64,000 bases of DNA from Budorcas taxicolor (Eukaryota; Chordata; Mammalia; Artiodactyla; Bovidae), in NCBI RefSeq assembly GCF_023091745.1, contig NC_068910.1:183327170-183391169 (forward strand). The letters run 5' to 3'. The position numbers and the translations under genes were made by a program. The notes beneath the pieces are model-generated. The model made no database searches. It was not told the DNA's origin and was given only the letters and a program-made list of their open reading frames with translations. Of the stretch, positions 26,601 through 38,600 are shown one piece after another. Position 1 is the first letter of the stretch. Each line of letters starts with the position of its first letter.

Positions 26601-29600
26601 CAATTAAATATCTAAGTGGGAACTACTGTTCTGTGCTTTGAATTCACCGAAGTAAGGCCAATTTTGTAGATTTTAAGTATAAAGATAGTTTCAGATTTTC
26701 CATACTTAACTATAGGATAAACCATATTGTAGCCATTTAAAAAATTTTATAAGCCATCATCTAGATTTCAAGAATTTTGAAGGAAGGTGTCAATTGTATA
26801 AAAAACCTCAACGATGAGTAAAATCTAGAGTGTTTTATTCCCTGACAGCACCAAATGTGGGCTCTTCTAGTTAAGTGGAACTGCATTCATTTGTAAAGGG
26901 GTGTTGCCACCCAGTGAAGTGCTGGAGGCTTGACAGTCAAAGGAGAATTATGTGAATGTTCCAATTGACTTACCTGATAGACAAACCACTGGCAGAAGGC
27001 TGGGGAGATCCATTCTCGTGCATGAATGCCACAGTCCATAAAAATAGCCTTTCTTCTTTTATTCTTTCCCCCAATCTTTTAAAAAATAAATCTGAGATGT
27101 TATTTTACATGAACTCACACACTGATCTCTTGTTGTCCAAGAGCTCATTCATTGTCTCAGAGCAATTATTTCACCTGTCTCCTGTTGCATGAGTCATTGT
27201 GTGTGCACTTATTTTTCTCAGGGAGGACCATGGTACGTATCTTTTCATCATCTATTTCACAGTTTATTTTTCAAAAATTTTTCTTCATGTCAGAGTGGCT
27301 TTTAGAGTTTTAAAAAATCATGTCGATGGATGGCAAAAACCACCACAATATTGTAAAGTAGCCTCCAATTAAATAAATTAGTTTAAAAATCACAATCTAT
27401 TGTTTTTCTTGTTTTATTGCTAACATCCTTTGGTCTGAGATGTAGATTATAAAGTTGCTTCTGTTTCTGCCACTCTCTTTTGTTTTTCTTACTTCAGAAA
27501 CAAGAAGTGGGAAAGACTCTGTAGTTGTGTTGCAGTGGGGAGGAGGAACAGGGCTGGATATTTGAAGGGCTGTCATTTGGAGAATTTATATTTGTTTTGA
27601 GTGGTTGGAGAGCATGAATGGATGGGAATTCAGAGTAGGGAAGGGCTTCTCAGTTATTGAGAGGATGCTTTAGGGAGCAATGTCTTCGGATGTACAGAAA
27701 TCCAGCAGCAGCTGAATGGCAGTTGTCAACTCAGTCATAGACAGAAATCCCTATCAACACAGTTAAAATGCCTCACTTACTGTACTGGACTCCTACAATT
27801 ATACGATTCTTACATTTCTTTTCTGCTTGACATTTGGTTGTCCATTTCCCCGAATTTTAATGGATGAAAAACTGTTTTATGCACCAGGGACATCATATGC
27901 TCTTGTAGTAAAGATATAGGATAAGAAACTTGTCTGGTTCTGTCCACTGTGTCTGTCAAGTGGTTTACTCACAGACTTTCTTGGTCCCACCTAAAACCAT
28001 CTGTCACTTCTATTCTTGAATGGTTGTCTAAAGCTTACATGTTCTTCAAAGAAATGAGACTTTTTATTGTCTAAAAATTAGCTAGGGCCTTTCCTGGTGG
28101 CATAGTGGATAAGAATCTGCCAGCCAGTGCAGGAGACATGGGTTTGATCCCTGGTCTAGGAAGATCCCATGTGCCTCAACTATTGAGCCTGTGCTCTAGA
28201 GCCTGGGAGCCCCAGCAACTGAAGCCTGTGTGCCCTGGAGCCTGTGCTCCCCAACAAGGGAAGCCACTGCAATGAAAAGGGGCCCCTGCTCACCCCAACT
28301 GGACAAAACGCCGGAGCAGCAGTGAAGACCCAGCACAGCCAAAAATAAACACCAAATAAATAAAAACTAGCTAGTTGTGTCACAAAGTAACTCTTAGATT
28401 CATGTTTTTGGACAATAGTAAGAATCAGTAGTTCTTGAATTACTTTTACCTTGAGAATGTACAGTGGGTTATCTTCAACAGTGGTTCCAATTTTGATTCG
28501 AGAGACCATTTGCGGATGCTTATGCACCATTTTTTCAGTCCAAGCAACAATCTTAGGAACAAAACCAATTTTGAGAGATTAGAATAAAAGATAACCAAGT
28601 GACAACAAATGTTGAGGGTGACATTTTTCTCTTTGGAAGTACAGGCATTTTATACAATACCTTGCTCCAGTTATTATATTTTGCATAGCTGTGCCTGCCT
28701 GGGTTATCTTCTTTAACATCAAACTGTTTTTCAACCTCTTCTTGTACATCGTGAATCAAGATTCTGTTCGACAGGGGGAAATGATAAAATACACACTTAC
28801 AGGGGAAAGAAAACCAGTTATCTTTCACTTGCAGAAATTTTCTCTGCCTTCATCTCCGTCTTTGATCAAGTTTGCACTGTCTCTTCATGATTCTCTAACC
28901 GTGTCTTTTAGATATGTCATGTGTCTGGATTCCTATCTTCCCATTTATCTAGAGCAGTGCTGTTCTTGCTGACTGACTGATCTGAATTTAGAGGAAGAAC
29001 AGAAGTGAGGTATACTCTTAATTAGAGTTTATTTAGAACACGAGACCATGTACTGCTCATGAATATTGATTCTCATTAACATCACTGACAAGCACTTTAT
29101 TATGCATATTATAGTTAACTCACTGTATGCTTGGCTTTTGACTTAGGATGAATCTGGGATTTTTGAGAAAGAAAAATTTGACAACACAGTTGGAATCAAG
29201 GGGCGCCTGTTGTGCGCTAAAACTCACATGAAGTCTGAAAAGTTTGGAGATTATATTTTGGGTTGTCCCTGCAGCCATATTTAATTGTCTTAAACTCTAA
29301 AGAGGGCTTGTGGCTTTTGCTCCACCTGCATTAAAAGCAGAGGAATCAGGCAAAAGAGAGATTTTTATGGTCTCAGAGGTTGATTGGTAACATATGGCAG
29401 TATTAATTAGTCACAGGAAGCTCGTATCTAGGAATATTTTTAGACTTACACATATCAATTTAGCTCTTGTGATAACAGTGGCAAAAGAGAATCGTGTGAG
29501 CTGAAATACGACCTTCCCACATATGCAGCTGCATGAGGACATCAGAATGGTGCCAGATTGCTGCTGATGGGAACTAGAAATTAAGCCTAAGGCTGGAAAT

Positions 29601-32600
29601 TAAGATCCATGTCCAGATGTTATTTTCCTGAGGCAGTCCACTAACCAGCAGCCAGATTTAAGTAGATGAAACCAAAATACTTTCTCTTAAATATTATTTT
29701 AGCACTCCAAGATTTGCTTAATTTTTAAAAAATATTCCTAAATATAGGTGAAAGGATAAATAATCACCCCTGAGGATTTAATGATGTAAATGGCCAGTGT
29801 TTATTGAGTCTCTCTTATGCGCCATTCTGTTCAGCATGATATTTACATTTTGTCACTTAATCTTTACATCAACACTATTAATCTGGTACCATTCTAACTC
29901 CCATTTTCATAGATTTAGGTAGATTTCCAACATTGATATAACTAAAATACAGAAGTTGAAATTTGAGCCTAGAAATGTCTCACTTCAGTACTCTAGCTGT
30001 GAACCATTATACAACAGTTATCCATCATAAGGAGGGAAAGCCCTGGGTATTACTGTCAGATCTAAACTCTCCTTAGTCTACTGAGGCTTCTACAAAGTTT
30101 GATCAGTTGACTGCTGCTAAGTCGCTTCAGTCATGTCCAACTCTGTGCGACCCCACAGACGGCAGCCCACCAGGCTCCCACCATCCCTGGGATTCTCCAG
30201 GCAAGAACACTGGAGTGGGTTGCCATTTCCTTCTCCAATGCATGAAAGTGAAAAGTGAAAGTGAAGTTGCTCAGTCGTGTCCGACTGTTAGCGACCCTAT
30301 GGACTGCAGCCCACCAGGCTTCTCTGTCCATGGGACTTTCCAGGCAAGAGTACTGGAGTGGGGTGCCTCTGCCTTCTCCAGATCAGTTGACTAGCTCTCC
30401 AGAAAGCCCAAGTCTCAAGATCAGGGAGCAGGTTAGTTGAGAGAAGAGACAAAACGAATCTTATTTTAACAATTTCATGGCTCCTTCCATATGCTGCTTT
30501 TAGTAGGAATGGCGATTGCTTTGGCAATTTGTGTGTGTGTGTGTATGTTTTTTTTTTTTCCTGTGGGTGCATGAAAATTTTAGGATTATTTTGTTCTAGT
30601 TCTGTGAAAAACAACCTGCGTATTTTGATAGGGATTGCATTAAATCTGTAGATTGCTCTGAGTAGTATGGGCATCTTAATAATATGAGTTCTTCCAATCC
30701 AAGGGCATGGGATCTGTAGTTTCCTTCATCAGTATTTTATAGTTTCCAGAGTATAGGTCTTTCACCACCTTGGTTAAGTTTATTCTCAGGTATTTTATTC
30801 TTTTTGATACAATTCTAAGCAGAATTTTTTTTTTTTACTCTCTTTCTGATAGTTCATGTTAGTATATAGAAAAGCAACAGATAATGCTTATTAATCTTAT
30901 ATCCTGCAACTGCTGAATTCATTTATTCTAATAGTTTTTGGATAGAGACTAGGATTTTCTATGTAAAGTATCTTATCTTCTGCAAATAGTGATAATTTTA
31001 CCTGTCTCCTTCCAATTAAAAAAAATTTTATTGGAGTATAGTTGATTTGCAATGTTGTGTTAATTTCAGGAATACAGCAGAGTGAATCAGTTGTACATAT
31101 ATTAATACATATGCCCACTCTTTTTTAAAGATTCTTTTCCCAATTAGGCCATTACGAGTCCTTAGTAGAGTTCCCTGCCCTATGCAGCAGGTTCTTATTA
31201 GTTACCTACTTTATATACAGTAGTGTGTCTATGGCAATCCCAGTCTCCCAGTTTATCCCTCCTGCCCCTTATCCCCTGGTAACCATAAGTTTGTTGTGTA
31301 TATCTGTGACTCATGTTTTGTAGATATGTTCATTTGTACCCTTTCTCTTAGATTCTGCATTCATGTGATATCATATGATATTCGTCTTTCTGTGTCTGTC
31401 TGAGTTCACTCAGTATAATGATCTGTAGATCCATGTTGCTACAAATGGCATTATTTTGTTCTTTTTTATGGTTGAATAGTATTCCATTGTATAGACGTAT
31501 CGCTTCTTCTTAATCTTTCCTCTGTTGATGGGCATTTAGGTTACTTCCAAGTCCTCATTTTTGTAAACAAGTGCTGCAATGAGTGTTGAGGTGCATATAT
31601 TTTTTTAAAATTATGGTTTTCTCTGGGTATATGCCCGTGAGTGGGATTACTGGGTCATATGATAGCTCTATTTTTAGCATTTTAGGGAACCTCCATGAAT
31701 ATTCTCCATAGTGTCTGTACCAGTTTACGTTCCCACCAATAGCGTCGGAGGGTACCTTTTCTCCACACCCTCTCCAGCATTTATTGTTTATAGATTTTTT
31801 GATGCTGGCCATCTGACCAACCAGCGTGAGGTGATACCTCATTGTAGTTTTGACTGCATTTCTCTAATAATTAGTGATGTTGAGCATCTTTTCATGTGTG
31901 TTTTGGCCATTTGTATGTCTTCTTTGGGGAAATGTTTGTTTAGATCTTCTGCCTTTTTTGGACTGGGTTATTTGGTTTTTTTTGATATTGAGCTGCATGA
32001 GCTATGTGTATATTTTGAAGATTAATTCCTTGATGGTTGCTTTGTTCGCAAATATTTTCTCCCATTCTGAGGGTTGTCTTTTTGTTTTGTTTATGGTTTC
32101 CTTTGCTGTGCAAAAGCTTTTAAGTTGTATTAGATCTCATTTATTTACTTTTGTTTTTATTTTTATTACTTTAGGAAGTGAGTCAAAAAAGATTTTGCTG
32201 CAATTTATGTCAAAGAATGTTCTCTGTATGTTTTCCTCCAAAACTTTTAGAGTGACTGGCCTTACATTTAGGTCTTTAATCCATTTTGAGTTACTTTTTG
32301 TGTATGGTACTAGGGAATGTTTTAATTTCATTCTTTCACATGTAGCAGTTCAGTTTTTGTAGTACTGCTTACTGAGGAAACTGTCTTTTCTCCACTGTAT
32401 ATTCTTGTCTCCTTTGTCATAGATTAGCTGACCGCAGGTACCTAGTCATCTTTATTGAGATGATCAAGTGACTTTTTTTAATCTTTCCTTTTGTCAATGT
32501 GGTATATCACATTGAGTAATTTGCAAATGTTGAACCATCTTTGCAACCCTGAATAAATCCCATTTAATCATGATGTATGACCCTTTTAATGTATTGTTGG

Positions 32601-35600
32601 ATTTGGTTAGCTGGAGATATCACTCTTTCTGACTGACTTCAGACTATACTACAAAGCTAGGTCATCAAAACAGTAGAGTACTGGTACAAAAAAAGACACA
32701 TAGATCAATGGAACATAATAGAGAGTCCAGAGAGTCCATTGCCACTGTTGGTAGCAATGTAAATTGGTACAGACACTGTGGAAAACAGTATGGAGCTTCC
32801 CCAAAAAACTGAAAATAGAACTACCATGTGATTCAGCAATTCCATTCCTGGGTGTATATCCAGAAAAAAAAAACAAACGCTAATTTGAAAAGATACACCC
32901 AGGATATGGAAGCAAACCAAGTGTTCATCAATAGACAAATGAATAAAGAAGATGTGGTATACATATACACTGGAGCATTACTCAGCCATAAAAAGAATGA
33001 GATTATCCTTTTGCAGCAAAGTGGATGGACCTAGATAATAATATGCTGCGTGAAATAAGTCAAACAGAAAAAGACAAATACTGTATGCTATCACTTATTT
33101 ATGGAATCTAAAAAAATAAAACAAATGAATGTGTACATCACAAAATAGAAAGAGATTCACAGATTTAGAAAGCAAAGCAGTGGGGAGAGGGAAAAGATAG
33201 GGGTATGGGATTAAGAGATACAAACTCCTTTTATAAGAATAGGTAAGAATATACTGTATAAAACAGGGAATTATAACCAACCGTTATTTTGTAATAAGTT
33301 TTAAAAAATTTATTTTTTTAATTGAAAGATAATTGCTTTACAGAATTTTGTTTTCTGTGAAACCACAACACGAACCAGCCATTGGTATAAATTTTAAAGG
33401 AGTATAATCTATGAAAATACAGAAACACTGTGCTATACACCTGAAACTAATATGGTACTCAAATGTAGTTCAATTTTAAAAAAAGAAGGAATGGAGAACT
33501 GCGGGCCAGTGTATGTGTTACCATGAATTTTGGAGTGTGCGTATGTGTGTTTGTGTGTGTGTGTGTAAGTGCAGTGGGGAAGGATGTTTTAGGGAGGCAG
33601 AGTCATGTTATAAATTGGTCTGGACTACCTTTCCCTGATACCCACATTCCTGCAGGGTGCTGCTGCTGCTGCTGCTAAGTCGCTTCAGTCGAGTCCGACT
33701 CTGTGCGACCCCATAGATGGCAGGTCTACTCAAAAGCATGATTCCAGGTTTCTGCACGATCTCAATTCTCTCCAGGGACTCCCTAATTGAATTACCGTGT
33801 ATCCTACTCGGCACTTATGGACATGGATTTCCCCCAACATTGGAGGCATATTTCTATGTTAGATAATAAACTTTAAGGCACTAATTTTTATTCAGTAGGA
33901 GGGATAGGGTGCCACTGCTGATGTGTGTGCCACTGCTGACAGTCTCTAGTTATCCTGTTGCTCTTTTTCTGTGGGAAAGGGAGCAAACGTGCTACTTTAA
34001 GGTAAAATCTGTCTTGGTAATTTAATTTTCTGGAAATTAAAAAAAATATCACACAGATGCTTTAAACTAAATAGTAGTTTATATGCACTGTCTAATGAAG
34101 GGTATCTAAGTAAATCATTGTGTCAAACCAGCCTCTTAATGTGGTTTTATTCAAACTGGTGTCTGGCCCAACCAGATGTTTCTGTGCTTAGAACCCACTT
34201 CTGTTACTGACTGACACCAAGTAACACATGTAATTAATATGCAAATAAAATTATCTATATAATTAGTACTTGGAGACAAGATTTTAAATAGTTCTTGTCT
34301 GCACAGATCACTTTACATATTTATATTTCCAAGGAAGGTAACTATCTGATTATGTGGCTTTCCCACAACTGTGTCTAATTTGGACCAATTTCTAGAAATC
34401 ATATCCTAATTAGATAAAACTAATTTTTATAGGTAGTTTAACACTTTGCTTCTTGATGTAAATAGAAAGAAAGTACTTGGCATATGACAAAACAGAAAGC
34501 ACACTGTTTATGAGGATCTGGATTCAGACCTCTGTTTGAGTCAGACTTGTTCCAAGCTTGGAGAAGGCCGAAGAGGAATAAGGGCTGATAGAGTGGATGG
34601 CTGGCAGCCTCCTGCCTTGGAGTCTTCTGTCACAGTGATCTATTCCACTAACTACACTCAGTGTCAAGCAGTCAGCTTCTTGTCTACAGTATCAGGATAT
34701 TGAGGAAAATATACTACTTTATTTTTAACCTGCTGTTCAAATCAAATTATACAAAGTTAGCTAAAATTTGTTTTAGCTTGGGCTAGATCCAGTACTCTTG
34801 CCTGGAAAATCCCATGGACGGAGGAGAGGCTGTGGTCCATGGGGTCGCTAAGAGTCAGACATGACTGAGCAACTTTACTTTCCCTTTTCACTTTCATGCA
34901 TTGGAGAAGGAAATGGCAACCCACTCCAGTGTTCTTGCCTGGAGCATCCCAGGGACGGGGGGAGCCTGGTGGGCTGCCGTCTATGGGGTCACACAGAGTC
35001 GGCCACGACTGAAGCGACTTAGCAGCAGCAGCAGCAGCAGCAGATACTTTGTAAGAATTAGTTGATCATAAGGAATCCGTGTCAGGTTTGTATTAATGGA
35101 GTAAAGTGAAGATTGTATAAATCGAGGCACATGTTTTAGAAATCTGGCTGTCAAGTGATTCAAGAGATGGTCACCAGGAAGTATATAGTATAGAGGGGTG
35201 ATTTCTTTTAGAAATATTCAAGATAGCATATCAACCTCAACATAAGCCCAGAGTCCGTAATGTCCTACTAATTTCTGTGATCTTACGTTTATAGAGTTTC
35301 TGCTTCTAATTTTAATGGTACAGTTTATAAAATTATAGAAAAACTTATCAATGTATTAATTAAAAATGTTTAGATTAATAATTTTGAATATGTTCTCCTC
35401 ATATATTAACTTCCCTGGTGGTTCAGTGGGAAAGAATCTGCCTGCCAATGAAGGAGACGTGGGTTCAATCCCTGGGTCCGAAAGATCCCCTGAAAAAGGA
35501 AATGGCAACCCACTCCAGTATTCTCGCCTGAAAAATCCCATGGACAACGGAGCCTGGCAAGCTATAGTCCATGGAGTTGCAAGAGAGTCAAATATGACAG

Positions 35601-38600
35601 TGATTAAACACCAAGGAATAACTTACTTTTGAATATATTCTCACCATACATGAACTTACACGTTTGTTTCACAGCCTTCTTGAAACAATGGCAAAAACCA
35701 AGATAGTGACTAACAATAATCACACATAATAACCTGTGACTCTAAGCCATAGGCAAGAATGTTTTTTGTTTACTTGTCTATGTGTGTATTTCTTTTAATA
35801 GTATTTAAATTTGTTAGGGATATTGTAGCAATTTAATAAATACAATCAAGTCATGATGAGCAGCAATAAATCCCGTTCTCTAATATGACACTGTAGGATC
35901 TTTGAACCAGAAGTAGAAGGTTTTTTGAGTTAACAGCACTAAGTTAGGTAGCAGAAGCATGAAATGTTAAATCAAAAAGAAAGAACTAATGTGTAGCAAT
36001 TTTGAGTGATGGGGTCCCTGTAAAGGGTGCTGCTGGAATGACAAGGGCTGGGGGAGTTCAAACAGGACCCCTCAGTACATCAAACTGCTAAATATTTTAA
36101 AGTATAAGAACACACTTTGTTTTCTCTAGTATATGTTGATTTGTGATATTCATCTCTGAGCTCCCTTCTTATTTGTTGCCCTAGGGCCCAGACGGTGTGT
36201 GCATGACCCATGGCTAGTTTTTGATAATTTCTAATTTCCTCTTATTTCTCTATGGGACCACAGTGATTCATTTCTGCATCTTAGGCCATTTGAGAATTCT
36301 CTCCTCTTAGATTTAAGTCTTATTTTACTGTGTTGTTTTGCTTTCTCTGAGGAAGAATTCTTTCATAAAGAATTATTTATTATAAATTTTATATTCCCAC
36401 ATCTCTGACTCAAAGATAAACATTGTACTTTGGGTCTCTTTTTATGTTTCAGGATAATTTGAATATAAGAATCTGGTGTGGGCACAAGGAACAACTCTGC
36501 GCAATGTCATGTGGCAGCCTGGATAGGAGGGGAGTCTGGGGGAGAATGGATACATATATGTCTATGGCTGGGTCCCTTTGCTGTGTACCTACCTGAAACT
36601 ATCGCAACATTGTTACTTGGCTATACTCCAGAATAAAATAAAAAGTTTAAATAATGAAAAAAAAAATGCAATGCTGGTAGTCATCAGTAGTGCTGAGTTC
36701 CGGGCTGATTACCTGTCAGGAGTAATGAGTGTGACCAGACCATCCATGTCTGCTCACGTGCTCTTTGTCCTCACCAGGGGCTGAGTTTTAGGGATGGCAG
36801 ATACCATAACTGTCATTCTTGCAGATCATAATAAACATAAGATAGAACTTGAGTGCCAAGTTTGAGCTCATTGTTTTTATAAGCAGGCCTCCATACTCTG
36901 TTTGCAGGCAACAATAAGTGTTACTTCTTGGAGCGTTCATTTTGAGGGGCCCCAGTACAAAATTATACTCTCAATTTCAAGACTCCTCAGACTTTGAGTA
37001 TCTAACACATTTGCATATTTTCATAGGACTTACTCATAGTGCATTTGATTTTGATCCAACGCAGACTGAACAAATTGGGATTCCTTTGCACTGATTTGGA
37101 AATCCACCGTCATGTTAGCAGCTACATGGTAGGTGGCGTCTGGGTACCAGAAGTCAAGCTGTGCAGATGAGTTCAGTGTTATTCACAGTTGTTTATTTGT
37201 TCATGCAACACATATTTATTAATAAATGACCATGTGTGATATGCAATGAAAGGAATTTGGGGTTCAACATGTCTGAAGTATGAGCTCTTCTCTTAATAAA
37301 CCGATGAGATTTTTGCAAATATATTTAAAAACTGTTGAATATTAGGCAGTGGGAAAAAAAAGCTACTATAATGATCATATTTTTTTGGACATAATATATT
37401 CAAATGCAAAAAGAATGATCAGCTTTTGGTTAATCTGTTTTCTTCTACCACCGGTTGCAGTTGTTTCACAACTGATTTAGCCACAGCATCTGCCTCTGGT
37501 TGGGAATATGGATTCATATGTGGCTTCTCCCTCCCCTGCCCCTGCTCTTGGGTCAGGCCTCCCTCAGAACCAGATGTCCCTGTAAACTCTGGAATTCCTG
37601 GAAAGATTGTGTCCAGTGAAGACATATTCTCTAGCCCTATCATTTTCCCAGCAGTATGTCCTTGGGAAGATTACTAAAACTCTTTGAGTTTCAATCCTCC
37701 TCCTAAAAAATGGAGCTAACAGCCTTCCATTGGGAGTGTTGTGGAGGTTATGAAACAGCTATGACATCTGGGCCACACAGTATTTAGCAACTGCTGGTTC
37801 CCTTCTCTTTATTTTCTGCTAGCTGAGAATTTCAGAAATTTGGTGAACAGCACTGTAAAGATAGAATTCAGATTAAAATAATTTGAGAAGTTCCCAGTTC
37901 TTATTCTTGAAAATCATACTCAATCGTGAAACCAAGTGATGTATCATTTCCCAACCTCGGAAATGTGGAGAAAATGCTAACTTTCCACCCATCGTGCCAA
38001 GCTTGTGGGCATAGCTGAGTCTGCCCAGCTGTTCTGTAGATGAATCCCACTCTACTTCTAGGTCAGTCCTGCTCCAGTATTAGGCTGCTGTGAACCAACC
38101 AATATTTGTTGGTTTGTTTTGATCAAAAGGCTACAGTATAAATTAGACATCTGTGAGGTATAAGAATGATTAAAGGTGAGTTAGGCCATCACAATAGCAA
38201 TTTCTCTATCCTAACAGGGTTATGTGTGCATGAATTTGTTGTCGTTTAGTTGCCAAGTCATGTCCTTGACTCTTTTGCAATCCCATGGACTCTAGCCTTC
38301 CAGGCGCCTCTGTCCAAGGGATTCTCTAGGCAAGAATACTGAAGTGGGTTGCCATGCCTTTCTCTAGGGGATATTCCTGACCCAGGAATCAAAAATGAGT
38401 CTCCTGCATTGGCAGGTGGATTCTTTACAACTGAGCCACCAGGGAAGCACAGTGCAAGAGTTTAGGGCTCACTGGACTTTCATTAACTAAATAAGCATCG
38501 GGTGCAGAGCTGGATGCCAGGGTTGTGGCGGTTAATAAAAGAGAAGCAAGAAGCTTAATGTGGAAGACAGGCCATCTATGCATTTCCAACATGCTTACGC

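Noticed and set aside
31874..32362. 162-codon ORF with hydrophobic, Cys-rich sequence, at first like a membrane protein
   Set aside because: It is the reverse strand of L1 ORF2.
37419..37643. 74-codon ORF in CPA3 intron 2 as an extra exon
   Set aside because: It has no recognisable domain, and the CPA3 reading frame is complete without it.
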